A DNA stretch of 64,000 nt from Piper betle (Eukaryota; Streptophyta; Magnoliopsida; Piperales; Piperaceae). Shown piece after piece: positions 23,295-34,789 of the stretch. The position numbers and the translations under genes were made by a program. Under the pieces are notes generated by a model. It worked only from the letters and a program-made list of their open reading frames with translations. It did no database searches and was not told the origin of the DNA. Location: assembly GCA_033002965.1 (NCBI GenBank), contig JAURVB010001718.1, positions 18,367 to 82,366 on the forward strand, given 5' to 3'. Position 1 is the first letter of the stretch. Each line of letters begins with the position of its first letter.

Positions 23295-23717
23295 GATTAT
23301 AGCTGGATGGGCAGCCACCCTCCTAGCATATTAAGAGCTCATCATAGGCTCATAATCACTAAAAGACATAATTCAGATGTTGTGGGTAATATGTTAATTG
23401 TTTCTTGTAATTATACGACTTAGTGTTTTTATCACTAACGCGGAATTGCCTCTGCAGGTATGTGCATGGAAGGATGGGTAGAGTCAGGACAGTTGGAGGA
23501 CTCTATTATTGGACTATTCTTTTCTCAATTTTGTTTGCATGGAAGTGGGATTTTGGTTCGGTTCATGGGGCTTAGATTATTCCAAGCATTTGTGTATTAA
23601 ATTTATTGTTATGTATTTATTTAAAATTATTGAAAATTAATAGAAAATTAATTTATGAGACACTTAGTTTCATATTGTAACACTTTGCTCGTGGCTTGGA
23701 ACAGGCAGGTCGTTACA

Positions 23718-24480
23718 ACTTGCTCCATTCACGTGTGATGGACTTTGATGGACCATGGGATGAGCATCTTCCCTTGATGGTGTTTGCATATAAAAATAGC
23801 TACTAGGCAAGCATAGGGATGAAACACTTTGAGGTATTGTATGGTAGGCCATGTAGATCACTGTCGTGTTGGCTAGAGGGTGGCGAGTAGTTGATAGTAA
23901 GCCCAGAGTTGCTTCTGGACTCCCAAAGGATAGTTGAGTTGATTAGGCAAAGGCTTCTGGTAGCTTAGGATAGACACATGTCTTTTATAGATCAGAGGCT
24001 TAGGGGCATCAATTTTGCCTCTGAGGATCATGTTTTTCTGAAAGTCTCATCGAGAAAAGGGGGTGTGCATTTTGGGAGGTGGAGCAAACTGAGTCCAAGG
24101 TATATTGGCCCATTCTAGGTGTTGAGATGTGTTGGATAAGTTGCATACGAGCTTTCACTCCCATCCAGTCTATCAGCAGTGCACCCGGTGTTCCACATAT
24201 CTATGCTAAAGAAGTATGTTCTCGACAGATCACACCAACTTTAATATGACGAGCTCGGTGTCTGACCTGATCTGTCTTACGAGGAGGAGACTACGTGGAT
24301 TTCTGACCGGTCTATGAAGACTCTCCTAGGAAAGAAGTGCCTTTCTTGAAGGTATTATAGTCACGGTAGGGTGTTAAAGAGGCCGTTTGGGAGCGTGAGG
24401 ACAAGATGCGACAGCGTTTCCCAAAAATTTTTCCTATGCAGGATGACTCAAAGTATTAGCACTCTTTCGGGTTTTGGTTG
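23718..24480 (+). pseudogene. G1 integrase C-terminal part and chromodomain-like tail (broken)
   Basis: The frame resumes with MDFDGPWDEHLPLMVFAYKN, then ASIGMKHFEVLYGRPCRS, both hallmark strings of plant gypsy integrase. It continues with KLSPRYIGPF and LSAVHPVFHISMLKKYV (the GPY/F module), then LSYEEETTWISDRSMKTL and further residues in the style of a chromodomain. Stops follow NSY and several later positions. The catalytic Glu region has been lost or lies at the insertion. A C-terminal chromodomain marks the chromovirus branch, probably Tekay/Del-like. Confidence 0.85.
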
Positions 24481-24889
24481 AGTGTTATTTTATGTTGTAT
24501 GTTGTGTGTTGTGGTGTGTTTTTGCGTGTGTAACCACCTTAAAAATTGTGCCCAAGGTTTTTACTGTCAATTCAGTTTTTACCCGAATTGGGTTAATATG
24601 CTCGAGCCCTTCTTGTCGTGGTTTGTGTGTGTTATAGTATAAGTTTACCAGGCTTTAGCCTCCTTCAGCTCTTGATTGGCCTATATGGATATCACAGGCT
24701 TGGTTTTTCATGTTTGGTCTAGTTGACTCATATAGAGTTAGTTGCTAGGCCCGTGTCCCTTGTATGTTTTTTGTGTGCTTGAGTGTGCATTGATAATCCT
24801 TTCGGACCATTCTAACCCTCTTTAGGACCTACAGTGCAATTTCCGAGGAAACCCTCCTTTTTGGTTTTGGGGCTAACCCTACTATACCT

Positions 24890-24900
24890 CTTTATATAAC
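24890..24900 (+). promoter_or_regulatory. TATA-like box in the G1 LTR
   Basis: CTTTATATAAC, about 360 bp into the LTR and followed by a pyrimidine-rich leader. Position suits an LTR promoter. Confidence 0.4.
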
Positions 24901-26869
24901 CCAACCCATACATCTTTATCTAATCTGACTCATACGTCTTTAACTATGACACCCATAACTATACCATTAAGAAGCCAACCCATACTTCTTCATCCAACCC
25001 CATATTTCTTTAGGTATGACACCCATACCTATGACATCACTAAGCTAACCAACAATTTTTTTATAAAACCATCCATTCCCTTACCTTTTAACCATTTCTC
25101 CTTCCCTCTTCAACTCCAATAGCCTTATTCTCCTCTCCTTTGCATTCTTCTTCATCCTATGAGCTCCAATGACCCTCCTCTACGTTTATAGCCTCGTAGG
25201 GTGGTAAGTTTTAAGGTTGGATGCCTCAAAAGACTTCCCCTTGGTCTTCCCTCATTAGTTTCAGGTTTGTGCTGCCTTTGTTTCTCATTGTTTAATCTTT
25301 ATTGCTTCCATTTTTGTATTATTTCATTTTAAAAAAAATTATAACATCTATATATGCCTGTTAGAATCATTTTGAGTACTCATGTATCTTATTTAGCCAT
25401 GTGAGTAAATAGTTCTGCTTTTTATAATGCACGTAAATCACTGATCTATATTGTTTCGGTATAAAAATCATATCTTTGTACTCTGATGTTAAATTTTCAT
25501 GATTCATATTTTTTGCACTCATAACATGTATACATACAACTTTTATGTTGGGTGTTTTACCATCCATGACCTACAATATGCATGTATGAGTGTAAAAATT
25601 AACGAAAAGTAGCAACTTTCACCATTACAATGACATAAGCGCCCCTTTCTCCAATTTTTACTCTTTCACCTTATAGGATCTGTTCATGAAAAGCATGTCA
25701 GTTTGTTCATGGTGTTGTTAGGATTTCTTGGTAAAGTTTTAGGCCTAATATAATTACTAAATAATCATGAACATCACCCTTAAGTACGCCTTATATTTCA
25801 TGTGTTGTTCGTGACTGTGAGCATGATCTATGATTGTGTTATATGTTAAGCCACATATTTTAAGCTAATAAAATCTGGTAAAAATTTATGATCCTCCAAT
25901 ATGTGTCTAATTGAAATATATAAATTTTGGGAATGGTTAAAAATAATCAATGTTATCATTTTGTGGTGTTTACCCGAACAGTATAAAGATGAAGGGTGAA
26001 AGACCTAGTTTCATTTACTCAGGTTGTAATTTAGCTTAAAATAGGTTAATTATGATATATTTAAGTTAAAATTGGTCCAAAACTTAACCTGTGTTTTGGT
26101 AGCACTGTGACAAAATTTTGGGGCTGTTTGGATGAGTTCCCAATTTTATTTGTGAATTTCCAAATATTTAGGGTCCAAATAGCTTCAGAAATAGCTCATC
26201 CAGTGACCCAAATTGTCAAATACACTTAATCCTATTAACAAACTAAATTCTATCTATCTTTTTATGGGCTCAGTATCAATGTGATAGTTAATTAGGCCCA
26301 TTGACCCAAGTCCATTTGGAGTCCTCTAGCTTATGAACGAACCATAACAAAATTGGTGTGCAACCCAGGAACACTGTTCCAACACCTTAGGGCCGAGCAT
26401 AATGGGCCTTGTTCCTCTTGATTGGCCAATAAGCCAGCCATGATCGAATTTAACTGTGAACGTTAAAGTGTCAAGGCCCACCCATCCAAATTTTTGCCTA
26501 TTTGGACATTGTTAGGTCCGTCCAAAAAATTGTATAGTAAGCCTATTCGATGAAAACCCTTTAATTGATTAAAGCTTACTAAATGAACATGAAACCAAAA
26601 CCTCAATGAAGTTACCTTATAAGGTATGACATTGCACTTTGGGCCACTTAAGTTAATTAAGTGATCTTTAAGTGTTGAGCTTGTGTGGAGTCTTTGCCTC
26701 ATTTTGCATGTTGCTGTGACTCAATTCTTATTCTGTTCCATCTCCATGCTAGGTATTGTGAGTTAGCTCACCGACTAATATGTAGAGCGCTACTCATCCT
26801 GGTCCATAGGACTTTCCCTTTACTACATCGCTACTTGATTCCCTGCATGTTGAGTTTAACCGTGTTTTA

Positions 26870-29640
26870 GATGTACGATGACATGGAGACATTTTATCAA
26901 ATCCTTCCAATGTTAGGCCATTTAGAAGTGTTTTCTACACTTATTTAATAAAACTTGAAGGTTTAGTCACCTTGATGGTTTTTGAGAGATAAGATCAAGA
27001 AACTAACTATTAAATCATCTCCCAAGTCTATATGTATATATTTGAGGGTTTCAAATTTTATGAGTAAGAATGTGTATGGGAAGTATGGACCGCACTAGTA
27101 CTCCTTCAAATAATATAGAGTATGAGTGTATTACGTAATGCAGTATATTTTTGAAATTTGTGGCACTAACTTAACTGTTCCTTTTGTCACTCGAGTACTG
27201 TAGCGGGTGTAATATGGAGGATGTGAGGGCATAAGTGTTGTATGTATGAATATGAATATTAGTCGTGCTTGTGCGCCGGTACTTGTTTAAGTATGTTTGC
27301 TTACCGCTGAGTGTGAGGCAATTTTGAAGTTTCTTAAGTTTCCATGGGAAATGGAATACCCATTTGTGAGCTTGCTATTTTACCGATAGTTATTCAGACA
27401 AGCACCCTGTGTTATGTTGTATGTTTTGCGCTATGTATTTTGTGGATGACTATATGACGAACATGTTCCCTAACTACGTAAACCTTGTATGATTAGGATG
27501 AATGTCATGATGGTTATGTTAGCAAGTTTTATCTTTATATTATATTTTAACTATGGAGCTACAATACTTTGGTGGCAAGGTTAAGCATTGTCTTCAGGGT
27601 ATGTAAACCGTAGAGCCCTGGAACATGACAAGGAGATAAGTCAGGTACACAAAACGTATTTGGCTATAACTATTTTTTGTATCAGAATAGTGTGGGTGGA
27701 GGACCTTACAGTTCACACCACTTGAAGACCCACGTGAAGTCCGAGTATTAGGGTTTGATGCCTTGATACTCGATGATTTTATGTAGTTTCTTTGAAACTT
27801 TAATTATTGCTAAAGTAGGGTATGTGCAACTGGTAACCATGACCCTTACTTAAATACTTGCATCATCTTCATGTTACTAATAAGACGACTTAAGCCAATC
27901 ACTTGAACTAAATAGTAAGAATATGATGTACGCAACAACATGTAACCTAAAAACTGTAGTGGGGGTGTTTTTCTTCTACAATTAGGAGTGATCATCATAT
28001 TTTTAAAGTCATCGCTCATCGTCATAGGGGAGGTTCTACCTCTATTATGGGAAGGGGTATTCATATAAGATTCCTTTAAGTCTAAGATCTGCCTTTGTAG
28101 TGCGAACTTTGCATGAATTCTAAGAAAACCAAATCTGGTGTATGTCTTAAGCCTCCAATGAAGGTTTAGATCCGCTTCTATAAAGTCTGTACGCGATTGC
28201 CCAATGAGTAACTTCCAAATTAAAATATCACAATTCAGTCCATCGTTTCGGGCCAAATTACAGTGTTACATTAGTGGTGTTTTATCAAATCCCACTAATA
28301 TCAAGTCATTTAGTAGTCTTTTACGTAGTTTAATAAAATTTCAAAGATGTGACCCCTAATCAAATATAGAAACCTTATGCAATAGTCCCCTAATGGGCCC
28401 ATTATATATAATATATGAGGGTTTCACTTTTCCAAATGAGTGAATTGTACAAAGATATGAAGATTGCACTAATATTCCTTTCACCCTAAGTAGAGCAATT
28501 ATAAATGTTATTGAAGAGCACATTTCTAGAATTTTTAGCACTAACGTCTTTTTCCTAGCCACTCGAGTACAACGGCGGGGGATATACAGAGGTTTGGTAA
28601 GGGCAAAGGTGTGTAAGATTGTATGCTTGTGTTCATAACTATCGTGATTAGCATGCCAGCTTATAAGTCTAAAGAGTGCTTAGTGTGCCTCTCTGTTCTA
28701 CTACTTATTGCCTTCTGAGGACCAGTTCAAGTTGTGTCATGTGGGTGCTGCTTATTCCCTTGGGAGGACCCTCGCAATTCTAGTTGTTTCACATGGGTGC
28801 TAGTCAATCATTTGCCAAATTTATTATTGCAAGTTATTTTTAGACTAGTAATTAAATTTGTTTAATTACTAATGTTTACCGTTATATTTACATAAGAGAG
28901 CTTCTTTGGTGATGGCTTGTATAGCTAGACGTAATGATGGGCACATGGTGAGAGATTGTGCTTCATTGATTATTTGATGTATGCCTTGTGGATATTATGT
29001 TTTGTGATGATGTACTATTATGTATGCTGGTGCCCTCGATTGTGTTTTGTGACTTCAATGTGATTACTTGACCTCTAGGTTATTGATTGTACACGTGTTA
29101 CTTCTACATATTACTATGTTGTTGTACAAGGAGTTACTATGGGGCAATAACTAACATATGTCTGCAAGTTTTGGTTATAAGCCCCAAAGTCTTGGAACTG
29201 ATGATTAGACCAAAATTAATTATACTCAACTTATTTGGTTGCAATTGCATGTTTTATGCGTTTGAAGCAATGTGAATTGGAAGAGCTTAAGGTCTACACC
29301 GCTTGAAAGGGCCACGTGAAGACAAGTGTTTGGGTATGAAGCCCTAGCACTTGAAGAATGCCGAGTAATAGTAGTTGATAACGTTATGTGTACGGTATAT
29401 GATATAGGCAACCATGACCCTTTAACTCTCCTTAACATGTCGAACATCATCTAATAAGTCACCTAATTCTAAGGTTGAACTAAGGATAAGATCTCAACCA
29501 TACATTAGCATGTATAATGTGCAACTTCCTAGTTACCAGGGAAATGTTGCCTCCCCTATAGCTGATTGTGCACTTTATATATTTTTAAAGATTACCCTCT
29601 TATTTAATGGGATGTGTTGCCTCTGTTATCGCTAAGAGTG
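26870..29640 (+). repeat. Diverged tandem duplication in G1 LTR, unit about 1.4-1.6 kb
   Basis: Matched landmarks: TTTTATCAAATCC at 26892 and 28281; ACTCGAGTAC at about 27189 and 28561; a CACTTGAAG/CGCTTGAAAG plus CCACGTGAAG block at about 27718 and 29300; AACCATGACCCTT at about 27835 and 29410. The order is the same in both, with much divergence and indels. Confidence 0.75.
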
Positions 29641-29853
29641 CTCATAACAGGACCATTTAAATTAAGACCCTACATATAGTGAATATGTTCAACATGCATC
29701 AATTAGTAGAACGTTAAGGGTTTTCATCTTAAGCATCTGGAAAGCTTGAGATGTAATCCGTGTAAATTAGTTTGAACTAGTAGCCCAACAAACAGTTTTG
29801 CGCATTATAACATCGTGATTCGGGTTATGTCCAAGCCGAATTGGGATGTTACA

Positions 29854-30556
29854 ATATTCTAAGTAAATTAAAATTTATGTTAAATCTAAAATCACTAGAA
29901 ATAAGCAAAGACTCAAATATAAGAATAATAAATAACTAAACATTTTAAAACCTATGGAATGCACCGGCAAACAACTAGTATATATGATTATAAGCTACTT
30001 AATCACAATCTGTATGGGTTTTGATGGATTCATGTAAAGTTGAAATATCTATATAATTTTTGGACAAATTTCACATATATTTTTTCGTCTTTAAATTGTG
30101 AATATACTTGAAAACAAAAATATCCCATTTTTAATTAAGGAGTTAATAGTTTGTATTTGAAATTTCACAATATTTAGATGTGTAGTTGAAGAGAAATCGA
30201 ATTATTAAGGAAAATTAGAATTAAAATATAGGGTTAATTTTCCTATTTAATTAGGCACTATATGATACAATTAGTAGTAATTAATGACTTATTAAATGAA
30301 ATTAGCTTTGTTAAAAATACTATTCATTGTGTGCGCCACTCTCAAGTGGTGAAACCACTTACTTAATTAAATTTAAGAGTAATTAGTTAATCATTGATTA
30401 ATCTATATGTTTAATCATAAGTGCATCATGTGTTTATATATTTAATTGGTTGTTACTTATTTATATATGCCCTTATATGTGTTGTTTATGTTTAGTTTGT
30501 TGTAGTTATTTCTTGTATGTATAAATATATGTGTGTGTTCATTTAAGATCATGTCA
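29854..30556. other. AT-rich unassigned DNA
   Basis: Follows the G1 LTR. No gene, terminal repeat or recognisable element was seen. Only chance frames. Confidence 0.4.
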
Positions 30557-30619
30557 TTCATGTATGTATGCATGCATGTATGTATGTATGTATGTATGTA
30601 TGTATATATATATATATAT
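30557..30619. repeat. (TGTA)n-(TA)n microsatellite
   Basis: About eleven TGTA/TGCA units followed by about eight TA units. It directly borders the left terminus of the inverted-repeat element. Confidence 0.9.
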
Positions 30620-30786
30620 GGAGAAAGGGTGGCTATGATGCAGCACAACCACCTTGGTTGTGCTTCACTTCTATCCCAGCCATTTAATCACGATCCAACG
30701 GTCGGAAAAAACTACCCCTTCCCATATCCTTCCCCACTCGTGTCAATAATATGAAATTAATCTGAAAAAATATGAAGAAATAGATT

Positions 30787-30845
30787 AAAATACCATAAAA
30801 TAAAATAATCCATTAAAACTCGATTATTTTATTTTATAGTATTTT
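30787..30845. repeat. Near-perfect AT hairpin, 23-bp arms
   Basis: Arms at 30787-30809 and 30823-30845 are complementary at 22 of 23 positions, with a 13-nt loop. Lies in the left part of the inverted-repeat element. Confidence 0.85.
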
Positions 30846-31168
30846 ATTATATTTTGTGAGATATATTTCATAATATTGACTCGAATCGGGAGCGAGTAAA
30901 GTTTTTATTACGAAACTACCCCTGCCCATTTCCTTCTATGAGCCAACACTTTGTTCTCCCATGTTTTGGCTGTGCCACCCCAATATCTCCCTTTCTTCCC
31001 CCTCTCCCTACCATTTTCCTTCATGGCCACCCACCGCCGCCCACCTTGCACGTGTCACCACCAGCCACCAACCACAGCGATGACCTCCGCTGACCACCTT
31101 TCCGACTCTTCCCCGGGTGACCCAAGGTGGTGAGCCAAAACTAGGGGGGCGATTCCACACGGCAAAAC

Positions 31169-31320
31169 GGGGGGGGTGGGGTGGGGGGGTGGGGGAGGGA
31201 GAACAAGTGGTGCAGCGTGCGACGCAGGGGGGACGAGGTCAGGGTGGAAGTGGCGTGCGACGGGGGTGGGACGAGGGCCTGCCGGAAGTGAGGAGTGGTG
31301 GGGGGGGGGGGGGCCAGCGC
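31169..31320 (+). other. G-run cluster with quadruplex potential
   Basis: Repeated runs of 4-14 G on the plus strand, for example GGGGTGGGGGGGTGGGGG within 31177-31195 and a 14-G run near 31300. Long frames across it encode Gly/Arg-rich low-complexity strings and are not genes. Confidence 0.8.
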
Positions 31321-31560
31321 GCCAAAACAGGGGGGGAGGCGCGGTTGGTGGGCATGGTAGGTGGCGGGCGGGAGCGGAGGGGATGCGCTGGGGAAGAGGG
31401 CGCGGCGGCCGGCCGGGGGAAGAGCCGCCGGAATTAGGGCGGGTGGGAAATTAATTTCTAGCTATTGGATTAAATCCAACAGCTAGAAAGATGCAGCTCA
31501 GCAAGATGGCTGTGCTGCATCACAGCCCCCCCTCTCTCTCTCTCTCTATATATATATATA

Positions 31561-32733
31561 GGTTATGTTTGTAATAAGTTAGGAATTTTGATTTATGCAC
31601 ATAGGAAGGGGTGGATCAATGCTGAAGTCATGAGGAAATGTTATGATATCTAGGTCTGCTTAATCGTTATTTGGGGAGTTTTAAGATCCCTACTTTTACT
31701 TGATGAGCCAGTTTAGATGTATGATTAGTTGGACCATGTTTTCAATCGAAAACAAAGCCTATGATATGACATGCATGGTAGGAAGTGAACAAGATAAGAC
31801 ATATGACTAAGAAATGTTTTTATATTTTTATTAGTTATGTTTAAGTGTAAGGCCTATGACTTAACAGTTTTCAATCGAGATGAGGCATAGAGAAACCTAG
31901 ACCTTCAGGTCGATTGACAAGTTTAGTAGACCTATTATTCTAGTGACTACAGTGCACACCCCTAAGTGATGATCACCGTCCATTATGGAGTTGAAAAACT
32001 TGATGTTCTCAACACACTATTGGCTCTAAAACACATGTGATCATTTGTAGATTTTCATTATGAATGTGTTTGGTGCGGCTAAGTCTTTCTCCATTGAGTT
32101 ATGTGCAAACTCATTACCTACTACGTTCACCTAATGAACTAAGTATAAATATGATTAATCAGTTAACTAATTTTAGTTAACTTGATTTATGTTATGTTAT
32201 AAAAACTTTTATTCTGGTATGTTTATTCAGTATTTATGAAGTTTAATCAATCATTTCTCATACAAAACCAAGTTCACGTTATATGTGATGTGTTTAGCCA
32301 AGGGCATAGTATCTTTAGTCATATAAAGCAAACAACTTCTGTTGTATGCAATTTAACGAGACTAGCAATTTTGGGCAATGAGGAATAATAAACCTCAACC
32401 CTTTTGATTTCTATTTTATTTTAGTTGCATTAATAAGTTTATAAACTTATCTTGAGTTGAACTCAATTGGATATGATGTATTAGTATTATGATTTGGATT
32501 CTATTATGTAGTTTGATTATTATAATATCTATTGTATTTATTATTTCCGTATTTATCTTTATGTTCGTGAATTGATTATGATTTATACGTGTTTTATTCA
32601 TTTATTACATATTATTGCTCTATGTATGTATAGTAGATGCGACACATAGGTCGTAGTGATGGCCTTGATTATATGTATAGAAATTGGGTGGCCATTACAT
32701 AGGTAGAGGATGAGGGGTGACCGACAAGATGGG
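31561..32733. other. Unassigned AT-rich DNA
   Basis: No recognised domain or repeat partner in the window. Ends in a purine-rich stretch (GATGAGGGGTGACCGACAAG) just before an LTR-like start, so it could be the 3' interior of a degenerate element. Confidence 0.3.
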
Positions 32734-33480
32734 TGTAAAACCCTGCCCGTTTGCCTGATAATTTTAGTATTGGTTCAGTATTGACTTGGATCGACTTGCT
32801 TTTGTCCAGACACTTTTATCGTGTGTATGTGTATGGTATATAGTATGTGTAAGTCAAGGCCCCTAGTCTCCCTCGGTGTTTGGTGCGCCCAGTTGAACAC
32901 TATACTTCCGTAACTTCTATTTTTGGTTTCGTCATGTCATGTCATAATTAGACATTAGGACCGTGCCCCTCACACATGCTTTTAACTACGAAAAGAAGTC
33001 TGCACATTTGCACCTGCACGTGGTCCCCACCTTTCAGACAGGTCTACCTAATCCACCCATGTCTTTCCTATTAGATCAATACCTTAATTAGCAAAAAGGA
33101 ACACATCCACCGACTATCAATGATTAAAAGAAATACTCTGTGTGTAGTAGTTGGGATAGAAGTTGCAAGGAAATTTTCTCCACCTGTTTGACATGTACTT
33201 CTATTTTTAATTACTTGACTTCTATAGGACAACTCCACCAACTTTGTAGAGACAAAAAGGGGATAAGGATGCATGTATAAGTAAAAGTGTGGATGATAGA
33301 GTCAACACGTGCCCTACTTTAGAGGAAGGATCTTACCAAGAAGTTGTAATGTTATCCAGATGAGTTCTACCTCCATCGGATATATATATACATGCTCACT
33401 CACATTATAAAGGGAGATCAGCAATTGATGTGGCCACAAGATAACTAATTATGAGGATGAACATTGAAAAATAATATTTA
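32734..33480 (+). mobile_element. Possible LTR start of B/C/E type
   Basis: TGTAAAACCCTGCCCGTTTG at 32734 resembles the 5' LTR ends of B, C and E (TGTAAAACCC...) and follows a purine-rich tract. I could not match the rest to another copy, and the right end is not defined. It may be a truncated LTR adjoining G3. Confidence 0.3.
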
Positions 33481-33510
33481 ACATCTTCAAGGCCATGAAA
33501 TAGACAACTG

Positions 33511-33870
33511 ATGATTGTTTTGCTATCAACATCATTGAACAAAAAGTCACAAAAGTATAAGAAAGAAGCCGATTTTCTGACCCTCTTGAACACAAAAAAA
33601 GATGAACATCTGGCCCAATTAATGGCTTGGCTAGATAACCAACCAAAGAGGAGTACAAGGTACGAGCAGCCAGAGCCCTTGCTTACATCACAGACAAAAT
33701 TAAAGATGAACATTCTATCCATTATCAGTCCTCTAGATCTAGATTTGAAGCCCTTGCCAAAGCACCTTAAGTATGCATTTCTTGCACAATCTAATGCTCT
33801 ACCTATGATTATTTATTGCACAACCTTAAGTACAATGTTGAAATCATCTATTTAATTCTTGATAGTTCAT
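33511..33870 (+). pseudogene. G3 Athila-like polyprotein, segment before RT
   Basis: A 114-codon frame whose C-terminal half reads LDLDLKPLPKHLKYAFLAQS followed by NALPMII. This is the well-known linker just upstream of RT in Athila/Tat gypsy elements (PLPxHLKYxYL...LPVII). The N-terminal half, rich in Lys/Glu, is weakly similar to the gag-to-protease stretch. The frame ends at a stop at 33853; a gap of about 160 bp with no pol similarity follows. Confidence 0.75.
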
Positions 33871-34019
33871 GGGGTCAGTTTTGTCTAATGTGTTTCAAAG
33901 AAAGGAGGAATAATTGTTATAACCAATCAGAGCAATGAGCTAATTTCTTTTAGAAATATCACTCAATGTAGAGGTGTATGGACTAAAGGAAACTAAGCGA
34001 GGACACAATAATGGATCAT

Positions 34020-34660
34020 TTTCCTTTACCATTCATTAACCAAATGCTTGATCTGTTAACTAGACAAGAATACTATTGTTTCATAGATGGTTACTTTCGA
34101 TACAACCAAATAGTAATCCATCTAAAAGATTAGGAGAAGACTAAATTCACATACCCATATGGAATATTTGCCTTTAAAAGAATGCCCTTTGGACTATGCA
34201 ATGTTCCAAGAACATTTGAAAGATGCATGGTGTCCATTTTCTTATATATTATGGAAGATGGGATGGAAATTTTGATGGATGATTTTTCAATATTTAGAAG
34301 CACCTTTGACCAATGTTTGGAGACTTTTGACAAGGCTTTGAAAAGATGTGAAAGTAGCAACCTAGTTTTGAACTAGGAAAAAAGCCACTTCATGGTAATG
34401 GGGGAATTGTATTAGGGCATAAAGTCTCAAGCAAAAGCTTATATGTGAACAAAGAAAAAGTAGAAGTATTTGAGAAGTTTCCACTACCAACCAATGTCAT
34501 GGGAGGATGCACTCTAGGCCATGCTAGATTTCACAAGAGGTTTGTAAAAGTCTTTTCAAAAATTGCGTAACCACTTTGCAATTTATTGGAAAAAGACGGA
34601 GCTTTCAAATTTAATGAAGCTTGTCTATAAGAAGTTAGGAAACTAAAGGAAAGTTAAGAC
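34020..34660 (+). pseudogene. G3 Athila-like reverse transcriptase (broken)
   Basis: Begins DHFPLPFINQMLDLLTRQ and YYCFIDGYFRYNQIVIH, then a stop, then FTYPYGIFAFKRMPFGLCN, FERCMVSIF and MEILMDDFSIF with the catalytic Asp pair at about 34274-34288. LETFDKALKRCESSNLVLN follows, then a stop and a frameshift around the KSHFM string. The G-H-K string after it shows where the thumb would begin. RNase H is not found between about 34660 and 34790: it has been deleted. MDDFS instead of VDDIL separates this element from G1 and G2 and supports Athila. Confidence 0.88.
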
Positions 34661-34789
34661 ATGTAACTTACCATGGTTTGCACATTATGTGAATTTTCTT
34701 GTTGGTCAAGCACTTCCCTTACCTATTTCATCACAATAAAAATAAAAAGTTTGAGCGAAGTCAAACATTTTTGGGATGAGTCATAGTTG

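Larger units (their letters stand above)
21224..23717. mobile_element. Chimeric T/A insertion in G1 integrase
   Basis: The whole block is flanked by ACTTG at 21219-21223 and 23718-23722. Removing it with one ACTTG copy leaves the integrase frame continuous, so it entered as one event or was later reshaped. Its left end is the U5 end of a T LTR in reverse orientation (TATAACGACC, where TGTAACGACC is expected). Its right end is the U5 end of an A LTR in forward orientation (GGTCGTTACA). Components are listed separately. Confidence 0.8.
21942..23717 (+). mobile_element. A3 3' LTR with nested TRIM T2
   Basis: Starts TGTAAAACCC and ends GGTCGTTACA. Without T2 it is about 1.23 kb, the usual A LTR size. 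It has two copies of the 121-bp repeat (from about 22396) and a TATA-like CTATATAAAGA. T2 splits it at 22756. Confidence 0.88.
24529..29853 (+). mobile_element. G1 3' LTR, about 5.3 kb, with internal duplication
   Basis: Starts TGTAACCACC about 50 bp after the last pol-like codons and ends GGGATGTTACA. Parts align with family B and E LTRs: the block at 26930-27290 matches the reverse complement of 46840-47100, and the GGAACACTGTTCC block near 26370 matches E at about 45050. The excess length over a 3-kb B LTR is mostly due to a duplication of 1.4-1.6 kb. The 5' LTR is not in the window, so the left edge rests on position, TG start and similarity only. Confidence 0.65.
30620..31560. mobile_element. 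Inverted-repeat element inserted in (TA)n, GC-rich core
   Basis: The left end (30627-30651, GGGTGGCTATGATGCAGCAC...) and the reverse complement of the right end (31507-31532, GGGGGGCTGTGATGCAGCAC...) match at 22 of the first 25 positions, with weaker similarity for another 20-25 bp. Outside each end is a short GA-type tract and then (TA)n. The termini themselves contain a small palindrome, GGCTGTG...CACAGCC. The core has an AT hairpin, a C-rich segment (30900-31110) and a G-rich segment (31130-31440). No transposase is visible. Microsatellite-associated elements such as rice Micron are a possible analogy; the family is not identified. Confidence 0.65.

Noticed and set aside
23718..24480. G1, G2 or G3 as an endogenous pararetrovirus or other crop virus
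   Set aside because: Domain order gag-protease-RT-RNase H-integrase, iMet PBS, LTRs and a chromodomain-like tail are those of Ty3/gypsy retrotransposons; no movement or coat protein motifs were seen.
31117..31454. Gly/Arg-rich frames of 92-106 codons as RNA-binding-like proteins
   Set aside because: They are translations of G runs in two frames of an inverted-repeat element, with no domain structure.
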